Source of the DNA: an uncultured Collinsella sp.
GTDB taxonomy: Bacteria; Actinomycetota; Coriobacteriia; Coriobacteriales; Coriobacteriaceae
DNA length: 64,000 nt
Direction: 5' to 3'
NCBI GenBank assembly: GCA_958450865.1
Contig: CAUDNY010000008.1
Span: forward strand, 61,472 to 125,471
The translations under genes and the position numbers were made by a program. Positions 31,208 to 38,938 of this stretch are shown here, one piece after another. The notes under the pieces are model-generated. The model saw only the letters and a program-made list of their open reading frames with translations, made no database searches and was not told the origin of the DNA. Within the stretch, counting starts at the first letter, position 1, and each line of letters begins with the position of its first letter.

Positions 31208-32695
31208 ATGTCCACTACCGATGCTTCCCAGATCCACGACCTGCGCTCCGCGCTCGACTTTTTGCGCGAGGTGCCGGGCCAGCTGCTCGAGACCGACACC
31301 CAGGTCGATCCCGATGCCGAGGTCTCGGGCGTCTATCGCCACGTCGGTGCCGGCGGCACCGTTATGCGCCCGACCAAAGAGGGCCCGGCGATGGTCTTCA
31401 ACAACGTCAAGGGCTTTGACGATGCCAAGGTCTGCATCGGCATGCTTGCCAGCCGCAAGCGCGTTGCCGCTCTGCTCGACCTGGACGAGGAGCACCTGGG
31501 CCTCGAGATCGGCAAGCGCTTCGAGAACCTGATCGCGCCCGAGCAGATCGCCGAGGGTGCGCACGTCGACTGTCAGGAGGTCGTGTACAAGGCGACCGAC
31601 GAGGGCTTTGACCTGCGCAAGATCGTTCCCGCTCCCACCAACACGCCCGTCGATGGCGGCCCCTACATCACCATGGGCCTCGCCTACGGCACGAGCCCCG
31701 ACGGCTCCCAGTCCGACGTGACCATCCACCGCTTCTCCTGCGTCGACAAGGATAAGCTTGCCATGTGGATTACCCCCGGCAGCCGTCACCTGGGCGCGTT
31801 CTTTGACGAGTACTGCCAGCGCGGCGAGGACATGCCCATCTCCATCTCCATCGGTTTGGACCCCGCCGTGTACATGTGCTGCGGTTTTGAGGCTCCCACC
31901 ACACCGCTCGGCTTCAACGAGCTGCAAATTGCCGGCGCCCTGCGCGGCCACGCTGTCGAGCTTGCCGACTGCGTCACCGTTCCGCAGAAGTGCATCGCCA
32001 ATGCCGAGTACGTGCTCGAGGGCTACCTCATGCACGACGAGACCATCAACGAGGACGTCAACGGCCACGGCTACGCCATGCCCGAGTTCCCCGGCTACAC
32101 CGGCGGCGCCAAGGTCTGCCCGGTGATCAAGATCACCGCCGTCACCACGCGTGTCAACCCCATTATGGAGAGCTGCATCGGCCCTTCGCACGAGCACGTG
32201 TCCATGGCCGGTATCCCCACCGAGGCTTCCATCTACAAGATGGTCGAGACCGCTATCCCGGGCCGCCTGCTCAACGTCCACGCTGCTCCCTGCGGCGGCG
32301 GCAAGTTCGTTGCCATCATGCAGTTCAAGAAGTCGAGCAAAAATGACGAGGGCCGTCAGCGCAACGCCGCCATGCTCGCCTTCTCGGCATTCTCCGAGCT
32401 CAAGCATGTGATTCTGGTTGACGAAGACGTCGACATCTTCGACATGAGCGACGTGATGTGGGCCATGACCACGCGCTTCCAGGCCGACGTGGACCTCATC
32501 ACCATCCCCGGCTGCCACTGCCACGTGCTCGACCCGTCCAACGATCCCGCGTTCGACCCCACGATCCGCGAGCATGGCATCGCCTGCAAGGCCATCTTCG
32601 ACTGCACGGTTCCGTTCAACCTCAAGAAGAACTTCATCCGCTCGCAGTTCATGGAGATCGACAAGGACAAGTGGGCCAAGGAGATTGCTTTCTAG
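31208..32695 (+). CDS. UbiD-family prenylated-FMN-dependent aromatic acid decarboxylase
   Basis: The 495-aa protein matches the UbiD fold. DLRSALDFLREVPGQL starts it, SDVTIHRFSCVDKDKLAMWI near residue 180 holds the prFMN-binding Arg region, and EYVLEGYL near 273 carries the Glu pair of the catalytic E-R-E triad. The C-terminal half has ALRGHAVELADC and DVMWAMTTRFQADVD. Size and sequence resemble the gallate/protocatechuate/4-hydroxybenzoate decarboxylase group (LpdC/AroY/EcdC). AAAGGAG precedes ATG 31208. UbiX, which makes the cofactor, follows after 33 nt. The substrate is inferred to be a phenolic acid and cannot be fixed from sequence. Confidence 0.93.
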   Translation: MSTTDASQIHDLRSALDFLREVPGQLLETDTQVDPDAEVSGVYRHVGAGGTVMRPTKEGPAMVFNNVKGFDDAKVCIGMLASRKRVAALLDLDEEHLGLEIGKRFENLIAPEQIAEGAHVDCQEVVYKATDEGFDLRKIVPAPTNTPVDGGPYITMGLAYGTSPDGSQSDVTIHRFSCVDKDKLAMWITPGSRHLGAFFDEYCQRGEDMPISISIGLDPAVYMCCGFEAPTTPLGFNELQIAGALRGHAVELADCVTVPQKCIANAEYVLEGYLMHDETINEDVNGHGYAMPEFPGYTGGAKVCPVIKITAVTTRVNPIMESCIGPSHEHVSMAGIPTEASIYKMVETAIPGRLLNVHAAPCGGGKFVAIMQFKKSSKNDEGRQRNAAMLAFSAFSELKHVILVDEDVDIFDMSDVMWAMTTRFQADVDLITIPGCHCHVLDPSNDPAFDPTIREHGIACKAIFDCTVPFNLKKNFIRSQFMEIDKDKWAKEIAF

Positions 32696-32728
32696 TAAGT
32701 AGCCCTACCAAGTAGTCAAGGAGTTGTC

Positions 32729-33307
32729 ATGCCTGAGTCTTCTGGCCGTCCCCGTCGCATCGTCGTTGGCGTGTCTGGCGCTAGCGGTGCCGCGCTGGGT
32801 CTTGAGTGCCTCAAATGCCTGCGTCAGGCCGGTGCCGAGTCGGCGCTTGTCGTCACACGTGGGGGAGAGATCACCATCGAGCAGGAGCTCGGCATGACGC
32901 TCGACGAGTTTGCCGCGCATGCCGATGTGGTCTACGACAACAAGAACATCGGCGCCGCCATCGCAAGCGGCACCTATCCGGTCGACGGCATGATCGTGGC
33001 CCCGTGCTCCATGAAGACGCTCGCCGGCATCGCAAGCGGCTACAGCGAAAACCTGCTGCTGCGTGCGGCCGACGTGCAGATGAAAGAGCAGCGCCGCCTG
33101 GTGCTCATGGTGCGCGAGACGCCCTTCAGCGCCATTCACATCGACAACATGGCGCGCCTGGCGCGCGTGCCGGGCGTCATGCTCATGCCGCCCATGCTCA
33201 CGTTTTACAACGGCCCCGCCACGCTCGATGACGCGGTGCATCACATTGCCGCCAAGGCGCTCGAGGCCGTCGGCGTGTCATGTGCAAACTATAAGCGCTG
33301 GTCATAG
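32729..33307 (+). CDS. ubiX: UbiX-family flavin prenyltransferase
   Basis: The 192-aa protein has all UbiX marks: VVGVSGASGAALG near the N-terminus (FMN phosphate loop), VAPCSMKTLAGIASG near residue 91, and LMVRETPFS near 126. It transfers a dimethylallyl group from DMAP to FMN to form the prFMN cofactor of the UbiD encoded 33 nt upstream. CAAGGAG lies before the ATG. A terminator follows. Confidence 0.95.
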   Translation: MPESSGRPRRIVVGVSGASGAALGLECLKCLRQAGAESALVVTRGGEITIEQELGMTLDEFAAHADVVYDNKNIGAAIASGTYPVDGMIVAPCSMKTLAGIASGYSENLLLRAADVQMKEQRRLVLMVRETPFSAIHIDNMARLARVPGVMLMPPMLTFYNGPATLDDAVHHIAAKALEAVGVSCANYKRWS

Positions 33308-33339
33308 GCGTCTTTAGGGTAGGATACGAGGAGTGTTTG

Positions 33340-33370
33340 AGCCCGCTGCCCCTGTGGGCGGCGGGCTTTG
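33340..33370 (+). terminator. Terminator after ubiX
   Basis: AGCCCGCTGCCC (33340-33351) pairs with 33356-33367 around a 4-nt loop and is followed by TTTGG. It lies between ubiX and the MerR gene. Confidence 0.65.
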
Positions 33371-33387
33371 GTGTGTCGGGAGGATCT

Positions 33388-34257
33388 ATGCAGATGGGCA
33401 TGTATGCGATTAGCGAGATGGCGAGCTTGTTTAACGTTTCGCGCCAAACGCTCATCTACTACGACAAGATCGGCCTGTTTAAGCCCGCCGTGGTTAACGA
33501 AAAAGGCTACCGTTTCTATTCGCCCACGCAGATCCCGCTCATGCGTCTGATCTGCATGCTGCGCGACCTGGGGCTCGAACTCGACGAGATCGACCGTCTG
33601 ACCTCGACGTTCGACATTGGCGAGATGACCGATCACCTGCGCTCACGGGTGCAGGCGCTCGACGAGCAGATTGCCGGGCTCAAAGCCGAGCGTGCGAGCG
33701 TGCAGGAGCGTCTGAGCTTTTACGACGAGGCAGTTTACTGGCGCGAGCGGGAGGGCAAGCCGGAGCTCAAGCAGTTTGAGCGTCGCTACGTGGTCTTTGA
33801 GGAGTTTCCGGGCGATATCGAGCGTGGCCGCTCGATGCTGCACCCCACGCTCATGCGGGCGATTCTGCGCATGCGTACGCTGACGGGCACGCGTCCCATG
33901 CGCGGCTGGGGCGCCATGCTGCGTCGCGAGGCGCTGCATTCCGACGACCCCATCGCCGGCGCCGGCTCCTTTGCCGTGCTGCCGCGCGGTGCCGAGGAGT
34001 TGCTGCCGAGCGACGCTGCCGAGCTGGCAGAGATCGGCATCGAAGTGCTGCCCGAGGGCACATACCTGTGCATGAGCCGCTGGGGCATGCCGTACGAGCC
34101 CGAAGGCATCCGCGCCATCGTGGCCTGCATGGACGAGCACGCGCTCCAGCCCGTTGGCAACGCCTTCGACTTTTGCTACCTCGATACCACGAGCTACGAC
34201 GAGTCCCACCAAGAGGACTTCTGCTGCATCCAAATCCCCGTCGCCCTCCAGATGTGA
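33388..34257 (+). CDS. MerR-family regulator with GyrI-like effector domain
   Basis: The 289-aa protein starts with a MerR winged helix (YAISEMASLFNVSRQTLIYYDKIGLFKPA, then GYRFYSPTQIPLMRLICMLRDLGLELDEI), followed by a coiled coil (about residues 75-110) and a C-terminal domain of GyrI/BmrR type that binds small hydrophobic ligands. ATG 33388 follows GGGAGGATCT. It lies downstream of ubiX behind a terminator, so it may have its own promoter; it might respond to aromatic compounds handled by the ubiD locus, but that is speculation. Its TGA stop falls inside a GACAAAGGGAC palindrome. Confidence 0.87.
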   Translation: MQMGMYAISEMASLFNVSRQTLIYYDKIGLFKPAVVNEKGYRFYSPTQIPLMRLICMLRDLGLELDEIDRLTSTFDIGEMTDHLRSRVQALDEQIAGLKAERASVQERLSFYDEAVYWREREGKPELKQFERRYVVFEEFPGDIERGRSMLHPTLMRAILRMRTLTGTRPMRGWGAMLRREALHSDDPIAGAGSFAVLPRGAEELLPSDAAELAEIGIEVLPEGTYLCMSRWGMPYEPEGIRAIVACMDEHALQPVGNAFDFCYLDTTSYDESHQEDFCCIQIPVALQM

Positions 34258-34282
34258 CAAAGGGACAGTCCCTTTGTCACAT
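34252..34282. repeat. 31-nt palindrome (GACAAAGGGAC family), copy 3
   Basis: Perfect 15-bp arms ATGTGACAAAGGGAC / GTCCCTTTGTCACAT around one base. It includes the MerR stop codon. Confidence 0.8.
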
Positions 34283-34296
34283 CCACGCCCATTTCT

Positions 34297-34374
34297 TAGA
34301 AACTTGCAAAAACTGCAAGTTTCTAAGGTAACATCTTATAAACTTGCAAATAATGCAAGTTTATAAGATGTTAC
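34297..34374. repeat. Two adjacent perfect palindromes upstream of the AAA ATPase
   Basis: TAGAAACTTGCA (34297-34308) pairs with 34314-34325; a 21-bp arm (34328-34348) pairs perfectly with 34354-34374. Both loops are 5 nt and both share the core AAACTTGCA. They lie 27 nt before ATG 34401. Neither is followed by a T-run. They could be an operator pair, a terminator pair or a mobile-repeat scar. Confidence 0.7.
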
Positions 34375-34400
34375 GTCTGGCCGGGCGCTAGGGAGACTCT

Positions 34401-35717
34401 ATGAACATCGTTCGCCGAAGCCGCTATCTTGATCGACTCATTGCTTTTCAGGATACCGACCTCATCAAAATCGTGACGGGTATACGCCGTTGCGGCAAAT
34501 CCACGTTATTGGACATGATGAGGGAGCACCTGGCGCAACAGGGGGTGCCGGCCGAGCGTTTGCTGACCTTTAAGATGGAATCTCTAGAGTATGCGGGGAT
34601 TACAGATTACCTGACGTTTTATCGCATGGTTCGGGAGCGCGTTGACGGTGTCGATCGTCCCTATCTGTTCTTTGACGAGCTCCAGAATGTCGAGGGCTGG
34701 GAAAAGGCGGTTAACTCGCTCCGAATCGATTTGCCGTGCGATATCTATGTCACGGGCTCCAATGCCTTTTTGCTATCGAGCGAGCTTGCAACGCTTATCT
34801 CGGGCCGGTATATCGAGGTCAAGATGCAGCCGCTCACGTTTGGCGAGTATCTTGATTTTCGCTCGATTGATGCGGTCGTTGCCGAAGGGCTTGGCGAGAG
34901 GGCCGAGCTCGTTTCCAAGACGGGCGATCGCCTTAATTCAAACACCGTGCTCGAGCAGTACATAACCTATGGCGGCATGCCGTTTCTGGCTCATGACGAG
35001 CCGAGACGCGAACCGTGCCTCGACTACATCCGCAGCCTCTATCAGACGATTGTCGCGCGCGATATCCTATTGCGCGCGACGCGTAGAGGTCGCGGAGCTA
35101 TCACCAAGCGCGACGTTCTCGAGCGGCTCTGTGCGTATCTGGCAGACAACATCTCCAATCAAACTTCGGTCAACAAAATCGTAGGGACGCTCAACGAATC
35201 ATCGGGCGGTAAGACCAACGCATCGACGGTGTCGGCGTATATTGACGCTCTGGAAGAGACGTACCTGTTTACCAAGGTAAAAAGGTATGACGTCAAGGGG
35301 CGGGAGCTTCTCAAGACAGGCGGTAAATATTACATAGCCGATACGGGAATCCGCAGCTATCTTGACGGATATAGAGGCAGCGATAGCGGAAGGATGCTCG
35401 AGAACGTTATCTACAACCAGCTTGTCTTTGAAGGATACGAAGTGTTTTGCGGCCATCTGCGCGCGGGGGAAATCGACTTTGTCGCAATCGGCGAGGGATC
35501 GGACCGTAAATATATCCAGGTTACCGAACGGATCGATGCTGAGGCGACCAGAGAGCGTGAGCTGCGACCGCTCAAACTAAACACGCTGGGAAAAATCCCT
35601 GATTCGTACGAGAAGATCCTGATTGTCAGGGATGGTGAGCATCCAACAGACATCGACGGCATCAGAATCGTAGGGGCGGCCGATTTCTTGCTGAGAAACA
35701 AGATCGCCCACGGCTAA
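34401..35717 (+). CDS. AAA ATPase with C-terminal DUF4143 domain
   Basis: The 438-aa protein has Walker A GIRRCGKST (residues 28-36), Walker B YLFFDELQNVEGW near residue 89, the sensor-like VTGSNAFLLS, and the C-terminal DUF4143 region (GGKYYIADTGIRSYLDG, then LENVIYNQLVFEGYEVFCG and GEIDFVAI). The last part resembles a PD-(D/E)XK nuclease-like core (ExDF). This family is widespread in gut bacteria and of unknown function. GGGAGACTCT precedes the ATG. Codon use looks less G/C-biased than its neighbours (many AT-rich codons), so horizontal transfer is plausible. Confidence 0.87.
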   Translation: MNIVRRSRYLDRLIAFQDTDLIKIVTGIRRCGKSTLLDMMREHLAQQGVPAERLLTFKMESLEYAGITDYLTFYRMVRERVDGVDRPYLFFDELQNVEGWEKAVNSLRIDLPCDIYVTGSNAFLLSSELATLISGRYIEVKMQPLTFGEYLDFRSIDAVVAEGLGERAELVSKTGDRLNSNTVLEQYITYGGMPFLAHDEPRREPCLDYIRSLYQTIVARDILLRATRRGRGAITKRDVLERLCAYLADNISNQTSVNKIVGTLNESSGGKTNASTVSAYIDALEETYLFTKVKRYDVKGRELLKTGGKYYIADTGIRSYLDGYRGSDSGRMLENVIYNQLVFEGYEVFCGHLRAGEIDFVAIGEGSDRKYIQVTERIDAEATRERELRPLKLNTLGKIPDSYEKILIVRDGEHPTDIDGIRIVGAADFLLRNKIAHG

Positions 35718-35723
35718 ACGCAA

Positions 35724-35754
35724 AATGTGACAAAGGGACAGCCCCTTTGTCACA
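35724..35754. repeat. 31-nt palindrome (GACAAAGGGAC family), copy 4
   Basis: ATGTGACAAAGGGAC and GCCCCTTTGTCACAT arms, starting 6 nt after the ATPase stop codon. Confidence 0.75.
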
Positions 35755-35831
35755 TTCCATGCGAGCTCCCGTGTCATCTGGGGGTATAAGGCTAGCAAGT
35801 GTTTATTTGCGAGGCCAAGGGGGCGCCCCGT

Positions 35832-36701
35832 ATGGATATCGATAACTATGAGTGGTGGTATAGCGAGGGCGAGGCTCCGGATGAGGGGTGGGACGAGCCC
35901 GCGCCGCGTGACGTGTCGAGCGACAAGGCTGAGACCGGCAATGATGCTGCCGCCGACTCGGATGCCGCCCTCGACCCCGTCGAGCCCCTGACCTTTGAAC
36001 AAGCCTGGGCCCAGGCCGAGGCAGACGAGGCCAAGGCCGACGCTACGGCCACGCTCGGCGAGCCGGCCGACATGTCAATCTCGCCGGCAAAGACCCCGCA
36101 GCCGCGTCACACTATCGACCCCGACAGCACGGCATCCTTCAGCATTCTCGACGTGCCCTCGCAGGGCGCTCAGGCGCCCGCACCCACACGTCGCCCCAAT
36201 CTGTCTCGCGAGGAAGATGCAGGACGTCGCTCGCCGCTCGGCCCCATCCTTATCGCCTTCATGGCCGGCGTTATCGCATGCTCGGTAATTGGAAACGTCT
36301 GGAGCCATGTTGAACAACAGCGAAAAGACGCCGCCAAGGTCGAGATGTCCGTCGAGCAATCGCTCAGCCGCACGCGCTCGGTGCATGTGTCGGTCGAGGT
36401 TAAGGATGGCGCGGCGTGGGATACCACGCGCGGCGACAGCCAAATGCTCGTCCATATCGTGGGCCGCACACTCAAGGGACAAGCAATCGACGAGTATCAA
36501 TACGTCAATTCCGAAGGTGACGGCATCGAGCTCAAACCCGGCGACTACGAGCTCACGGTCGATGAGCCGCCCGTCGCCACCGACGGCACGCGTTACCGCG
36601 CCTCAAAGCGCATGGTTCCGGTGAGTTTTAATTCACAGGCTCCCGACACGGTCGATAGCACGCCGCAGGGCGGGTTTGACCTTTACGCTATTGCTCAATA
36701 A
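35832..36701 (+). CDS. Single-pass membrane protein of unknown function
   Basis: The 289-aa protein is not recognised. Residues 1-135 are acidic, Pro/Ala-rich and probably disordered in the cytoplasm (MDIDNYEWWYSEGEAPDEGW at the start). A single membrane segment spans about 137-156 (GPILIAFMAGVIACSVIGNV), and the C-terminal 130 residues look folded and outside, with the beta-rich GDGIELKPGDYELTVDEPP. ATG 35832 is preferred over GTG 35799 because it follows AAGGGGG and the upstream residues look non-coding. It is followed by the epimerase gene after 79 nt. Confidence 0.7.
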   Translation: MDIDNYEWWYSEGEAPDEGWDEPAPRDVSSDKAETGNDAAADSDAALDPVEPLTFEQAWAQAEADEAKADATATLGEPADMSISPAKTPQPRHTIDPDSTASFSILDVPSQGAQAPAPTRRPNLSREEDAGRRSPLGPILIAFMAGVIACSVIGNVWSHVEQQRKDAAKVEMSVEQSLSRTRSVHVSVEVKDGAAWDTTRGDSQMLVHIVGRTLKGQAIDEYQYVNSEGDGIELKPGDYELTVDEPPVATDGTRYRASKRMVPVSFNSQAPDTVDSTPQGGFDLYAIAQ

Positions 36702-36780
36702 CTGCGCCTGCCGATCAACCCCGCCGCCAAGAGTGGGACAATAGCCCTTGGCACCGTTGTTTACCATTGGAGGAAGTAGC

Positions 36781-37674
36781 ATGTCCACCGTCACTACCAT
36801 CAAGCGCGGCGGCCTCACCGCGGCCATCGATTCCATGGGCGCCCAGCTCACGAGCCTTGCCCTTAACGGCAACGAGTATCTGTGGCAGGGCGACCCGGCC
36901 TTTTGGGGCAAGCACGCGCCCATCCTGTTCCCCATCGTGGGATCGCTGCGCAACAACACGGCGACGTCTGCGGCCGGCACCTGCGAGATGGCTCGCCACG
37001 GCATCGCGCGTATCGTGGAGCACAAGATCGTCGAGGTGTCGGAGGACGGCTCCTCGGTAACGTACGAGATCACCGACACGCCCGAGTCGCTCAAGGCGTT
37101 CCCGTTCCACTTTAAGCTCAACATGACCTATGCCCTGACTGGTGACGCCACGCTTACCCAGACCTTTGCCGTCACCAATACCGGCGACGTGGACCTGCCG
37201 TTCTCGGTGGGCGGCCACCCCGCATTTAACGTGCCCGCCCCCGGTGCCGAGGACGAGGCGTTCGAGGATTACGAGCTGGCGTTTACCGAGGCTTGGACCA
37301 ACGAGGCCCCCATCATCACGCCCGATGGCCTTATGACGTTCGAGGGTAGCTACAAGGCTCCCGATAACTCGGACGTGCTGCCCATCACGCACCGCAGCTT
37401 CGATAACGACGCCATCATGTTCACCGATACCCCGGGCTCCACGCTCACGCTGCGCGGTCGCAAGTCGGGCCACGGCGTCAAGATCGACTTTGAGGGCTTT
37501 AAGTACATCGGCGTGTGGTCTGCCGCCAACGACGCCCCGTTTGTGGCGCTCGAGCCCTGGACTGGTCACACCACCATGGACACCGAGGACGACGTCTTTG
37601 AGCACAAGGTCAACACCATTACGCTGGCGCCGGGCGCTACCGACACCCGTTCCTTTAGCGTCACCCTGCTCTAG
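36781..37674 (+). CDS. Aldose 1-epimerase-like (galactose mutarotase superfamily) protein
   Basis: The 297-aa protein has the LacX/YihR-like mutarotase pattern: MGAQLTSLALNGNEYLWQGD, FPIVGSL, the catalytic-His region MARHGIAR near residue 80 and VGGHPAFNVP near 142, and a C-terminal FVALEPWTGHT with the catalytic Glu. It interconverts sugar anomers, possibly sugar 6-phosphates. GGAGGAAG precedes ATG 36781. It is followed directly by the tandem hairpins of a structured element. Confidence 0.87.
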   Translation: MSTVTTIKRGGLTAAIDSMGAQLTSLALNGNEYLWQGDPAFWGKHAPILFPIVGSLRNNTATSAAGTCEMARHGIARIVEHKIVEVSEDGSSVTYEITDTPESLKAFPFHFKLNMTYALTGDATLTQTFAVTNTGDVDLPFSVGGHPAFNVPAPGAEDEAFEDYELAFTEAWTNEAPIITPDGLMTFEGSYKAPDNSDVLPITHRSFDNDAIMFTDTPGSTLTLRGRKSGHGVKIDFEGFKYIGVWSAANDAPFVALEPWTGHTTMDTEDDVFEHKVNTITLAPGATDTRSFSVTLL

Positions 37675-37895
37675 AGGTTCCACCGTTCTGACGAACGGCG
37701 GGCCGGTCGACGCTGCGCCCTTAGGTTCCGCCGTTCTGACGAACGGCGGGCCGGTCGACGCTGCGCGCCACCCAGAGCGACAATTTGTCATTCAAAAGGC
37801 ACGGCATGACCAGAAGGTCTATGCCGTGCCTTTTTCATGCCAACTTGTTCGCTCTGGGCGGCGCTCGCTGGCATTGCCAAAACATCGACGTTCCC
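37675..37895. repeat. Structured intergenic element, copy 2, with duplicated 5' hairpin
   Basis: The 5' unit (AGGTTCC, hairpin CCGTTC-TGAC-GAACGG, linker GTCGACGCTGCGC) occurs twice, at 37675-37718 and 37723-37766, differing at one base. The outer stem CCCAGAGCGA (37771-37780) pairs with 37849-37858. The inner hairpin AAAAGGCACGGCAT (37794-37807) pairs with 37821-37834, with GACC-AGAA-GGTC at its tip and TTTTT after it, so it could also terminate the epimerase transcript. The rest of the 328-bp gap to 38002 is A/T-rich and probably holds the ABC operon promoter. Confidence 0.78.
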
Positions 37896-38002
37896 AATGA
37901 CTACCGCGTGTCTATTAATTTTTCGAGCTTGTGCTGCGCTACTGGTCGCTGGCGTATATCCTGTTAAGTCGTCAGCATACAATTCAACAGGGAAGGCAGA
38001 TT

Positions 38003-38929
38003 ATGCATTCTCCCCATCAACGCGACGCGCATCCACAGCTGGTGTGCAGCCGTCGCATCTTCTTGGGTAGCGCTCTCGCTGCGAGCGCTACCGTTGTCGC
38101 CGGCGCACTTTCCGGTTGCCAGCGCCCCTCCACGCTGGAAGTAGTTCAGCCCACGACGGGCGGCGGTCGCGACGACCTGTCCGATTCTGTGATCGGCAAG
38201 GATAAGATCCGCATTGGCATGGAGGCGGCCTACGCCCCGTACAACTGGCAGGTTTCCGAGGCCAGCGAGTTCACGATCCCCATCGACAACGTGCAGGGCG
38301 CCTATGCCGATGGCTACGACGTGCAGATCGCCAAGATCGTCTGCAAGGCTCTCGGCGGCGAGCCCGTTGCCGTCAAGCAGAGCTTCTCGGGCCTTATCGA
38401 CTCGCTCAACAACGGCCAGATTGACCTCATCATCGCCGGCATGAGCGCCACGCCCGAGCGCGAGGAGTCCGTCGGCTTTTCCGACCCGTACTTCATTGGC
38501 TACTTTGGCCTGTTCGTAAAAGAGGGCTCGCCCTACCAAAACGCCACCAAGCTCAGCGACTTCAGCGGTGCCACGGTGCTCGGCCAAAAGGACACCATGC
38601 TCGATACCGTCATCGACGAGATTCCGGGCGTTGTGCACAAGAACCCGGTCGATTCGGTCCCCACGGTGTTCTCGAATCTGCTGCAGGGCACGTGCGACGC
38701 CGTGACCTACAACACGGAGAACGAAAAGGGCTATATGGCCCAAAATCCCGGTATCGTCCCCATCCACTTTGCCGAGGGCGAGGGCTTTAAGCAGGAGGTC
38801 ACGGCAAATGTCGGTTGCCGCAAGGGCTCGGACAAACTGCTTAAGCTCATCGACAAGACACTCAAGGGCATTAGCCAAGAGGAGCGCGACCAAATGTGGG
38901 ACGCGTGCCTCGACCGTCAGCCGGCATAG
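38003..38929 (+). CDS. Amino-acid ABC transporter substrate-binding lipoprotein
   Basis: The 308-aa protein has a signal with twin arginines (CSRRIFLG, residues 15-22) followed by a hydrophobic stretch and a lipobox LSGC with Cys39, so it may be a Tat-exported lipoprotein. The mature part is a family-3 periplasmic-binding fold (IRIGMEAAYAPYNW, DVQIAKIVCKALG, LIIAGMSATPEREESVGFSDPY), typical of polar amino-acid or glutamine/histidine-type receptors. ATG 38003 follows GGGAAGG. It is the first gene of a three-gene importer, 9 nt before the permease. Confidence 0.9.
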   Translation: MHSPHQRDAHPQLVCSRRIFLGSALAASATVVAGALSGCQRPSTLEVVQPTTGGGRDDLSDSVIGKDKIRIGMEAAYAPYNWQVSEASEFTIPIDNVQGAYADGYDVQIAKIVCKALGGEPVAVKQSFSGLIDSLNNGQIDLIIAGMSATPEREESVGFSDPYFIGYFGLFVKEGSPYQNATKLSDFSGATVLGQKDTMLDTVIDEIPGVVHKNPVDSVPTVFSNLLQGTCDAVTYNTENEKGYMAQNPGIVPIHFAEGEGFKQEVTANVGCRKGSDKLLKLIDKTLKGISQEERDQMWDACLDRQPA

Positions 38930-38938
38930 GGAGGCAGC

